A stretch of DNA of 64,000 nt from Symsagittifera roscoffensis (taxonomy: Eukaryota; Xenacoelomorpha; Acoela; Convolutidae): assembly GCF_963678635.1 (NCBI RefSeq), contig NC_087067.1:29252403-29316402 (forward strand), read 5' to 3'. Made by a program: the position numbers and the translations under genes. The notes below the pieces were generated by a model, which was not told the DNA's origin, searched no databases, and saw nothing but the letters and a program-made list of their open reading frames with translations. Positions 56,214-64,000 of this stretch are shown here, piece after piece. Each line of letters begins with the position of its first letter. The first letter of the stretch is position 1.

Positions 56214-57082
56214 ATGGAGACGGACCTCGAACAGAGCGAGATAGAGAGGAGGGAGAACACGAACTTGAGGATACTAGAGTGGATACGCGACGTCAAAGAC
56301 GAAGGCCATGGAGGACAGAGTATCCAGCAAGTCGACGTGTCAGCGGAAAAACACATGAAGTCAGAAGACCCTCTCTTCGGCTGGACGGCGACAGACAGGC
56401 CGCTGGACATTCCACAGGACAATTCAGACCCGACAACATCGACGGGGACGTCGATAAATATTTTTGTCCGGGGAGTGGGGATAGGACTTACCCACACCGA
56501 AAATTTGATGATAAAGAAGCTCAAGGAAGTGAGAGAAACAAGCGAATTGGAGCTGGAAGAACAAGAGCCAGAGCCTAACATAGGCCGGAATTTCAAAACG
56601 AAATTTGAAATACCCAATCAGTACTCGGAAAACATCATGATAACAGATAGTGACTTCATCCTGTCAAACAGAACGAGCGCGATCTGCATCACGGCAGACA
56701 TGTGAGTTTCAAATCAAGACTGGAAGCTGACTTCAAGAAAGAATACCAGAACGTAGAGTTTCTGTTCAGACAGAGACCAGGACTGGGAGGGATGGCAGCG
56801 CTCCCACCATCAGTAGCACAACTCCCGGGGAAATACCTGTGCTTCCTAGTGACGAGGGTTAATGACAGGAACACAATTGATCCCGAACACGTAATGTTGG
56901 CACTAACAAGACTACGAGACTTCATGATTGAAAGAGGGATAACAGAGGTCTCAATGCCGGTGTATGACCCAAACAGGGGCAAACTGAGCCCAAGGGAATT
57001 GTACGCTATCCTACATGTAGTCTTTGCAGAAACTGAGATAATGGTGTATCTCCATAAGAAGTACTACTTGAGCATCGCCTGA
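56214..57082 (+). pseudogene. Macro-like domain protein after pol, frameshifted
   Basis: An ATG at 56214 lies 12 bases after the pol stop and in the same frame. The first 163 codons are an acidic linker with TGTSINIFVRGVGIGLTHTE, then NIMITDSDFILSNRTSAICI and TADM before TGA at 56703. The protein clearly continues in another frame from 56702: SFKSRLEADFKKEYQNVEFL, GGMAALPPS, PGKYLCFLVTRVND, LALTRLRDFMIERGITEVSM, ELYAILHVVFAETEIMVYLH, to TGA at 57080. Strand and helix order, the AICITADMSFKSRLEADF start and the ITEVSMPV strand match macro (ADP-ribose-binding) domains of the OARD1/Poa1 kind. The usual GCGLDGLxW loop is replaced by PVYDPNRGKL, so binding or hydrolysis is unproven. The frame change is either decay or a programmed shift. 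Confidence 0.7.
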
Positions 57083-57500
57083 GTCGGGTACACGGGGGTG
57101 TCGAGTCGGGTGTGAGGGAGGAGTCTTGAACTAGGTGCTGGGGTACAAAACAGGTAAGGGATCTTAGGGGTGATTGGCATGACAATTATTATTTTAAATG
57201 ATTGATGGTGCTAAAACATAAAATGTATCTGCATGTTTTTAGAAAATTTCAATTGAACTATTTTAGTAGGGCGAAAAGGAGAGGGTTTTCAATCATAAAA
57301 GTAATGGGGTTTTCTGGTTAGGGACACAGCTTGTCGGTCTAAAAAATCGGGTGTTATTTTCAGATTGATTTGTTGAACTCACATTGACTACTCATCTATA
57401 ATCAATTGAAGGAAGAAAACGATATCTCAAAAAGATAACTCAAGTTGCTCAGGTAAAACTCAAGTTGCTAATACTCAAGGACTCAATTGAAATCACAGAA
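57083..57500 (+). other. Spacer between the two ORF blocks
   Basis: About 420 bases without an open frame, AT-richer than both flanks. A purine run (GCGAAAAGGAGAGGG, about 57275) could be a polypurine tract. Just before the next ORF three CTCAAG words occur within 50 bases, two in a perfect AACTCAAGTTGCT direct repeat. Promoter, 3' LTR remnant and internal leader are all possible; no LTR identity was found. Confidence 0.45.
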
Positions 57501-58337
57501 ATGGCAGATCGATTCTGGAAGTCCATGCCATCGGCTCTGAAAAAGCCCACACTTGACGGATTGTACAGGCGGCTGAGGGACCTGGATTATACTCAAGTGG
57601 ACGAGAGAATGGCAGCGATGCTGAATGCCATCCTCCAATTGGAGGAACAGGGCGAGTGTCGGGAGTCTGCGACGGAAGCGGTTTTGATGGTAGGCTACAC
57701 CAATGATGGAGTGTCCAATCAAGAACAAACCAGATGGCTGTCCTGGAACGTGGATGGGGCGATAAGGGGGTTCGATTTGGCGAGGAACCCTGGCCTGAAC
57801 AACAATACGGAGTATGGCGCGGGGGAATTCCCACTGCCGGTCAGACCATCAGTCAGGTCCACGAGCCAGAGTACGAGTAAAGTACTATCGATGACACGGG
57901 CACAGCAGACGGGGGAAGTTTATCCGGACGTCAGTGCCATGAAGAGAGAACTCGAGAGGACCCAGCGGGAAAGGAACAAGGCGAAACTCGACCGGGATCA
58001 AGCGGTGCTTGAGAGGGATCAAGCGCGGAGAGAACTGGACATGATGAGAGCTGAACAGCTACGGGCAGAAAGGGTGCGGGAGAATGCCGCGAATTGTGAG
58101 CAGCTGAAGCAGGCTCTCGAGAGAGATCAGGCAAAACTTGAGAGGATCCAGCGACAACAACGCGAGCTCGATATGCAGAAAGGGGCTAGGCCCAATGAAC
58201 GGGTAGTGACTGGCTCAAGGCCAGAGTCACGCATGGAAGTAGATGAAGCTCCTAGGTCGAAGGGACGATTCAACCTCGATCGTGCGGCTCAGGAACATAT
58301 GAACGAGGGGCTGGAGGTGGTTTGGAGACTCAAGTAA
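57501..58337 (+). CDS. Coiled-coil protein of the second ORF block
   Basis: Read from ATG at 57501 (MADRFWKSMPSALKKPTLDG); an upstream TTG at 57465 is less likely. The 278 codons begin with a compact helical part (LYRRLRDLDYTQVDERMAAM, LNAILQLEEQGECRESA), then a Gly/Ser-rich stretch. A strongly predicted coiled coil follows at about residues 155-225, built on RERNKAKLDRDQAVLERDQA and LERDQAKLERIQRQQRELDM, and then MEVDEAPRSKGR. It stops at TAA/58337 but overlaps a continuing frame at 58322, so it may be the N-terminal part of one longer protein with the SGNH domain. An N-terminal coiled coil before an SGNH esterase recalls the ORF1 proteins of some CR1-type LINEs. No zinc knuckle is present. 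Confidence 0.6.
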   Translation: MADRFWKSMPSALKKPTLDGLYRRLRDLDYTQVDERMAAMLNAILQLEEQGECRESATEAVLMVGYTNDGVSNQEQTRWLSWNVDGAIRGFDLARNPGLNNNTEYGAGEFPLPVRPSVRSTSQSTSKVLSMTRAQQTGEVYPDVSAMKRELERTQRERNKAKLDRDQAVLERDQARRELDMMRAEQLRAERVRENAANCEQLKQALERDQAKLERIQRQQRELDMQKGARPNERVVTGSRPESRMEVDEAPRSKGRFNLDRAAQEHMNEGLEVVWRLK

Positions 58338-58640
58338 TACGACCATTGATGGACGTCGCGTTGCCTGGATATACACCGAGTTCGACCCCGGGTAGTAGTC
58401 AGGTGAGTGGCAGCTCGTCACGATTGAAAGAGTTGCACGAGCGGCTACAGCTGAGGAGTCGCGAGAGTCCGGCAAGAGCGGACTTACCCTCGACGTGGGG
58501 GGAGCAACCTGTCAGGAGTGTGGTGATCTCGAGCTACAAGAAGAATACGGAAGGGAGATATCGCAAGCACAATCGGATAGACTGGAACGCGGCGCAGAGG
58601 GAGAGGAGAGATTGCTTCCACGACGCGACTTGGTTCACTT
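58322..58640 (+). pseudogene. Linker between coiled-coil and SGNH parts, shifted frame
   Basis: This frame has no ATG at its start and picks up where the coiled-coil frame ends (IRPLMDVALPGYTPSSTPGS, then SRLKELHERLQLRSRESPAR). It ends near 58640 within a few bases of where the SGNH domain becomes readable in the third frame. The amino-acid quality is protein-like to RIDWNAAQRERRDCFHDAT. This suggests two single-base shifts in one former coding sequence. Confidence 0.5.
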
Positions 58641-60144
58641 GATCATTGGGGACAGCTTGCTGCGGGTGCTGACCCGGATCCAGTCCCATTGGCAAACGGG
58701 AATCTTGAGCTTCGCCGGAGCCGCAACGCCGCAGATGTTAGCGACACTTGAGATGTTAGGGATGGTAAGTGCATACACGGTCACCCTGATGGTCGGGACG
58801 AACGACGTGTCCAGGGGGGAAGCAAGGAAGGTGACAAGGCTGCACGACAAGATGAGCTGCATTCTCGAGGAAATACGGATCCAAATGGATCCGGCCATTC
58901 TCACGGTATGTACCGTTCCCTACAACATGAGAGCGGATCAACATGCAGTGGAGATGAACACAAAAGTGCGAAGCCTGAACGAAACAATCAGGAAGATACA
59001 TCAAAGGAGTGTCCTTCCCCTTCGGCTACTGGACGTGGCTGAGCAAATGGAGCTATCCTCTTTCCCTGACGACGCATCTGCGGATGGCATTCACTTTGAT
59101 AGGCCCAGAGGGGTGGAGTGGTTGAACAACGTCTTCCAAAGACACATATGTGCGCTGGAGGCAGAGTTGCTGGAGACGGCGCAGGTCACGTTCGGACCAC
59201 CTCCAAACCCACCCTTCTACAACCCGAGGTCTTTGTCCAGTCGCTTAGGCGAGAGAGCCGATTCTAGAGACAGTTCGAGGAACAGCCGGACCAAGTTACC
59301 AAGCACCGCGCCCATGGAAGCTGATGAAGCGACATCAGCAACTCCTCAGGGGTCGATAATGTCCTCAGTGGTGGTTGCGGAGAAGAAGAGGGCAGAAAAG
59401 CCACTGGAGACCAGCAGGTCGAAATATGAGGAGAAGGTCAAGGAACTGGATCTGGAGGATCTGGAATGTAGGCTGGAGCTAGCGAGAACTTTGGGTCTTG
59501 AGCAGGTATCACACGAAGACTTGGGGAGACACCAGTGCGTGGACTGGTTGAAGGCTCATGAAACACATTTCTCGAGAGCGAAGTTGATGGAGACGGCGGA
59601 TCTGACTGGAATTCCCATAAAATTGGTGATGGGACCGATTAATTACAGACCTCTCAAGTCATTGGGGAGCCCGGGACTGGTGGTGGAGGCTCCCAAACAC
59701 CGAACCAGCATTGCCAGAATTAGAGTGGCCTCTCCAGCACAGTTGAGAGTGGTAGACAAACTGATGGACCCGAGAGAAATGGAGTTACCAGACGCCGCAT
59801 ATGAAGGAACAAGATTGGCCAATGACCCCCGATACGGGAAACCGTGCGGGCAGACGCAGCTGGCCAAAACTTTGGCAGTTTACGACAGGGCAGACCCAGC
59901 TGCAGCAAGGGTGGTTATCGTGGCAGGATCAGATTTTGAAGGAACGTCTCCCAAATTGTTTTGGCCAGAAACTCTGATATATACCTTGCCGGGAGCGGAG
60001 TTAAACCAGATGTTGACCCTGGTGGTGGCAATGAAGTCAGAAATGCCCTGCGAACCTGAGTTACTACTGTTTGCAGGGATGAACGATCATCTGCAAGCAA
60101 CGGGATTTCTTGAGCAGCTCAAGGGTGGTGAGCCTACACCATAG
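58600..60144 (+). CDS. SGNH-hydrolase domain protein of the retroelement
   Basis: The frame has no credible ATG, so this is the continuation of the upstream sequence. The first domain has the SGNH signature in order: block I LIIGDSLLRVL (Ser codon 58654-58656), a glycine turn in LSFAGAATPQM (block II position), block III VGTNDVSRG (Asn codon 58801-58803), and block V ADGIHFDRPRG with Asp and His at 59083 and 59092. These are the residues a GDSL-type esterase needs, so catalysis is plausible; the substrate is unknown. A charged linker follows (MEADEATSA, KVKELDLEDLECRLELARTL). Then comes a second region reading VVIVAGSDFEGTS and ELLLFAGMNDHL, spaced like blocks I and III of another SGNH domain. 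A TAG at 60142 cuts it. Confidence 0.75.
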   Translation, partial: GEERLLPRRDLVHLIIGDSLLRVLTRIQSHWQTGILSFAGAATPQMLATLEMLGMVSAYTVTLMVGTNDVSRGEARKVTRLHDKMSCILEEIRIQMDPAILTVCTVPYNMRADQHAVEMNTKVRSLNETIRKIHQRSVLPLRLLDVAEQMELSSFPDDASADGIHFDRPRGVEWLNNVFQRHICALEAELLETAQVTFGPPPNPPFYNPRSLSSRLGERADSRDSSRNSRTKLPSTAPMEADEATSATPQGSIMSSVVVAEKKRAEKPLETSRSKYEEKVKELDLEDLECRLELARTLGLEQVSHEDLGRHQCVDWLKAHETHFSRAKLMETADLTGIPIKLVMGPINYRPLKSLGSPGLVVEAPKHRTSIARIRVASPAQLRVVDKLMDPREMELPDAAYEGTRLANDPRYGKPCGQTQLAKTLAVYDRADPAAARVVIVAGSDFEGTSPKLFWPETLIYTLPGAELNQMLTLVVAMKSEMPCEPELLLFAGMNDHLQATGFLEQLKGGEPTP

Positions 60145-61727
60145 AGGATCTGGGAGGCCATCCAGACTTTATTCGCGGCTATAAATGAAGTACAAGAGAA
60201 TTCGCCTCAAGATTCGGCTCCAAGACAAAAGTGGCGTTCACAACATCCCCCGGGTACTCGAACATGCCGCTTGCTCTGCAATTTGTGTACGCGGTCTTGA
60301 TCTTGATCGCAGAGGGGAATGGGTGGCGTGTCCTGATGGCAGCTCCCAACCGAGAATTGGAACCGACGAACTTGAGACTGCGCAGATCAGAACTCGCGGC
60401 GGCATGGGCGGATGTCTCCCATGCGTTGAGAGGCTTTTACGAGTTGGCCGACATCCTCATCGTATTAGACGAGGTCCTCTTGTTGGAGATATCCAACTTC
60501 GCCAGGCAACTCAAGCTCAGCCCGATTATAAGGGACGATCATCCAGTGGTGGCTCACCTGACGGCTAGTCTGTGGTTTCGGGACATGGAGTTGACCATCA
60601 CGAGCTCAACCAGCAGATCTAGAGGGCCGAACAACGAAAGGAAGAACGTGGCCGCATCGGAGAAGCAACTAGAGTCGATGGTGCATCGGTTGGCACAAGA
60701 GGGAGGCAAGTGGCCCTTCTTAACACCAAGACTGGAAAACGCCACGGGGAAAACAAGAGAAGATGCGCCGCTTCTGGTGAAGCAGATCTGGGATTTTCTT
60801 GAGGAGCAACTGGGAATAGCTGAGAAGAGGGAGATGACGGTTGGCAGGTTCGTCACAGCAGCCAATGAGGTCATGATTGGAGGGTTCTGGAGGGAGCACG
60901 CGAGGGGTGAGCTAAGGACGAGGAGGGATCATGAGATTCTCGAGTTCTTGAGTCCTTGTTGGGGAAAAGAGTTCCTGGCCGGAGTGTACAGTGCGAAGGA
61001 GACTATCTTTAAAGCGTTCTTACAGAAGGTATTGAATATGCCTATCAGTCTGTTGCTGGCGCTGTACCTGGTTTACCCGAGGTACTTGTTTAATATGGGC
61101 CCAGCATACATGTTCAGTCGTGGCGTGGATACCCTCAGGATAGACGGGTACTTGACGTTAGTACTTCTGACCCACGGTGAACTGACCTCATTTCACCGAT
61201 TGATGAGGTACGGGGAGCCCCTGTCGATGGGAAGAACACACTCGAGTATGGATACCTACTCGTACAAGTGTGCGGCCGGGCTAAAGACGCTGCTAGTGCA
61301 GTACCTACTGATGCAAAACAGGCACCTGACTGGTGAAGAAAAGAGCCCGAAGACAAGAGAGGAATGGAGAAGAGTGAATGGAGGCATGCCCCTATTGACG
61401 GACCTATGCCTGGTCATGAGATCGGACCCCATGGGGATGATCCGGGGGCTAGGGGAGGTCGTGACCTGTATCTATGGACCGGCCGTCACGTTCGCGTTTC
61501 CAAATCCTCTGGTGACAGCTTATCGATACTCCGTGACCCACATGAGCCTCATAAGCGTATTAGATGGAACGACACTTAACTGGTGTCAGCAAGAGGTGCT
61601 AAGGGCACAAATGAGCAACACGGTGCTCTTTGGAAAGGTGAAGGATCCGGAGTTGGTCGTGTACAGTTTCCGAGGACAACTGCAATGCCGGATGGGAGGC
61701 AAGCGCGAGGGCCCCATCGAAACTTAA
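60145..61727 (+). pseudogene. Continuation of second SGNH-like domain and conserved-looking unknown domain
   Basis: After the TAG the same frame continues briefly (RIWEAIQTLFAAINEVQENS). The reading then moves to another frame at about 60220-60231 as VAFTTSPGYSNMPLALQFVY, the strand expected after GMND in an SGNH fold. From there 498 codons are open. Regions with balanced, folded-protein composition include ISNFARQLKLSPIIRDDHPV, REMTVGRFVTAANEVMIGGF, PISLLLALYLVYPRYLFNMG and VVTCIYGPAVTFAFPNPLVT. I recognise no known domain in the last 400 residues. The frame ends at TAA 61725, but the same frame goes on, so the stop is probably a mutation. Confidence 0.6.
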
Positions 61728-63494
61728 CCCAAGTTCTGGAACTTGAATCCCTTGACAGCCAATGGGCGAGAAATCTTGAGAATTCCTGCATGGATGAAAA
61801 GCTTCGAGCTAGTGAAAAAGGAGCTAGAGGCGATATTGGGGAAAGAAGTCCTGCCAGCGAGCATTCCTGAGTTCCCCATAGTGAGGAGAATGACCCTGGG
61901 GATGAACAGTTCCCTGGTTGTCCCGTCCCCTTACGCGAGAACCACAACCGAAGAACAGCAGAAGGAGTTCACGGACGGCTGGGATCCGCTCTTCATCGGC
62001 TACACTGCAGCGATTTATTTTCATACCAGCGATGCGAAGATAAATTCATGGACAACTCAAGTCAACAAAATGAGAGGGTCGATGCCCCCGAAATTCGAGG
62101 TGCGAGATGCCTTGAGAGTACTTGAGCGGGCAAGTCTAGAGAACCAGTTGCCGGCATGGGACGACGGCAGGATGATAGTGAATGAAGGGCACATCGCACT
62201 GAAAGCAGACGATATGCTGTTTGCCACAAGAAGATACCGGGCACCTTACGGACTAGAGCAGGTGGATAGGAGTCGGGAAGGAAAAAAACTGGATGCAGCA
62301 GGTCCATTGTACGTGGCACTGACAGAGCACAAGGGGACGAATCCAACGACACCATCACCCCTATCGGTGGACACCCCTGGGGATAAAAGGAGTGGCACCG
62401 TGGAAGATCGATTAAGGAGGATTCTTGAGAGAAGAGAAGCAGAGTCGGTAGACGAGAGCATGGATGAAACTCTCAGTGAGGCAGGAGAGGATATGGAGGT
62501 GGGAAACACACCGGAGCAGAAGCCAGCGGAGGAGGAGTTCACTGCGCAGGAACTGTTGAAGGATCTGAGTGAAGAAAACTGGACAGATACCCCCACGCCA
62601 CCTCTGACCTCATCCCCCCGCAAGGACCCAGAGTTGTCATTGACGAGCGAGAATCCCAACATGGGAATGATCTTCTTGAGTGCGGAGAGAAGGGAGAAGA
62701 ATACCTTCGAGGGAAACAGAGACGCCTTCCTGGACACTCTGGGCAAAGATGCTTGGCAAGAATTCTTGAGCGATTTCAATCGAGAAGTGGATGAAGACAC
62801 CACGTTGGACAATTTTAAAGAGGAACTGTGGGACACGGTAGTGAAGTTCGGTGAACCTGTCCTGATGGGGACGGGTTTAGACGAGAAAGCTAGAGGAGAG
62901 CTGCTGAGCAAGATGGTCGAGTTGAGGAAAACATCAAGAAAGACCAGAGAAGACAACTGTAAAGACAGCTCTACTCCGAAACAGAAAACTGACAATAAAA
63001 TAATTAAATATACAAGGGGGGATAAGGTAGGAACTAGTAATATGATTAAAAGTACTAATATCCTTAAGGCTCGAGCAGGGGGGAGGCAAGAGTTGGCTGG
63101 AGAGAAGGAAGTTGAATCAGTGATGATAACGACGACGCCCCCGAATAAAGAAGTGAGGTCTCGCAAGAGGAAGAGAGACGTGGAGGGATTGGGCAGTCCT
63201 TCAGCTGACGCGGTCTCGGAAAAGGACTTGAGAGAGACGGCCCCCATGGTTCTGGCACGATGGAAGACGGCAGCCTACAAAAGTAGCTATGAACCGAGGA
63301 AACTGCTCGACATAGAAAAAGAAATGGAAAACACCACTAGCTCAGTGACGGAGGAAGATTTCAAACATCAGAGAATAAAAATGAAGCGAGGTTTGACGAG
63401 CGGGCAGACCTGGGAGGTAGACGTCGGCAAAGAATGGGTCTCAAGTGAACATCAGGCTATTGGGAAACAAGTGACCAGCGATCCTCTTGAATAG
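61728..63494 (+). pseudogene. Unknown retroelement protein, middle part
   Basis: In the same frame as the preceding segment and separated from it only by TAA (61725-61727). About 590 codons start PKFWNLNPLTANGREILRIP. The first 200 residues look folded (FTDGWDPLFIGYTAAIYFHT, LRVLERASLENQLPAWDDGR). The rest is acidic, Ser/Thr-rich and lysine-rich, with probable helices (TAQELLKDLSEENW, KDAWQEFLSDFNREVDEDTT) and a basic cluster (KEVRSRKRKRDVEG) that could be a nuclear-localisation signal. There is no ATG near the start, which again suggests one long ORF. No family recognised. Confidence 0.55.
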
Positions 63495-64000
63495 AACAAA
63501 ACCAGAAATACCTCCCGACCGTGGTGGATAGCCCTTGAGACATTGAAGGAAATGGAAGACTGCTTGAAGAAATTGGACAGTGGAGTAGCCCGCAAACGAC
63601 ACAGTTGGGCCACCCAGCAGAAGGCTGAGGTTAACAAGATAGAATTGGCGAACCAGCTGAAGAGATCCTGGCAAAACTTATTGAAGGATCATTTTGAAGA
63701 GGCTATGAGGACACCCTCATCGGCACCGCCGCTGATGGCGAATCCCTTTATCAGGACTGCAGGACAACCGATGTTCGCGTGGAGCCTGTTGTGGATAGAG
63801 CTGGAGACACTGACTTCGTACGATAAGTTGAAGCTGGGAGGCAAAAATCTAGAGATGTATCGAATGCTGATGCAGCACGTCGCCAGGGACAACTCAGGCC
63901 TGAGTCTGGTAAGAAGGAAAGATGCAACCTGTTTCTTGAGATGGACGATGTCGATGATGACTGACAGTACCATCCTAGCATGTCATCAGAGAGCAGTTGG
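63495..64000 (+). CDS. Unknown retroelement protein, 3' part (runs off the window)
   Basis: After TAG at 63492-63494 the same frame stays open to the window end (168 codons), reading NKTRNTSRPWWIALETLKEM, DCLKKLDSGVARKRHSWATQ, FEEAMRTPSSAPPLMANPF, QPMFAWSLLWIELETLTSYD and FLRWTMSMMTDSTILACHQR. The first ATG inside is at 63550. The composition matches the preceding segment, so it is either the C-terminal part of the same protein or the next ORF. The end is not in the window. Confidence 0.55.

Noticed and set aside
57083-57500. 3' LTR of the upstream Gypsy element
   Set aside because: A purine tract is present, but I could find no TG...CA-bounded segment here repeated near 47.6-49.9 kb.
62246-63247. 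A 333-codon serine-rich frame on the minus strand
   Set aside because: Antisense of the well-supported plus-strand retroelement frame; its Ser/Leu richness mirrors Glu/Lys/Arg codons on the other strand.

Overview
The window is nuclear DNA of an animal, probably an invertebrate. I infer this from GT-AG introns (and one GC-AG), a split rhodopsin-type GPCR gene, a multi-exon IQ/ankyrin gene of the animal IQANK1 type, a decayed Polinton/Maverick, a LINE, several MITE families and a very large LTR-type retroelement. The species cannot be told from sequence alone. Most of the window is AT-rich and repeat-filled; only about 48-64 kb is markedly richer in GC and dense in long open frames.

Layout. 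0.1-3.6 kb: remains of a Polinton on the minus strand (integrase with D, D and E still visible, an unknown Polinton protein, a packaging ATPase), all broken, ending near a 200-base assembly gap. 4-17 kb: noncoding, dominated by one ~530 bp nonautonomous element with a hairpin near each end (six good copies, three of them head to tail), a 34-bp minisatellite duplicated with two of the copies, and a LINE fragment. 17.6-26.8 kb, minus strand: three exons of a class A GPCR that together give all seven membrane segments; its first exon was not found. Its introns and surroundings hold several TIR elements, hAT-like MITEs with clear 8-bp target duplications, and a near-perfect 30-bp hairpin. 27-36.4 kb: mostly decayed repeats. 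36.8-47.5 kb, minus strand: twelve exons with consistent splice phases encoding an IQ-motif, ankyrin and coiled-coil protein whose C-terminus resembles a dynein heavy-chain segment (IQANK1-like); the first exon(s) are missing.

47.7-64 kb, plus strand: one or two adjacent giant retroelements. In order: leader with repeats, truncated Gag with two CCHC zinc knuckles, aspartic protease, Ty3/Gypsy reverse transcriptase and RNase H, a ~420-residue spacer, a damaged integrase, a macro-like domain, a ~420 bp spacer, a coiled-coil ORF, a protein with an intact SGNH-hydrolase triad and a probable second SGNH-like domain, and about 1,200 further codons of unrecognised protein running off the window. No LTR was found, so the boundaries are open. 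This copy is dead (frameshifts, stops, an integrase deletion), but the domain set (Gypsy pol + macro-like + SGNH) is the most unusual thing here. The same stretch is also strongly enriched for the hexamer CTTGAG/CTCAAG, in every reading frame and in noncoding parts, unlike the other 47 kb.
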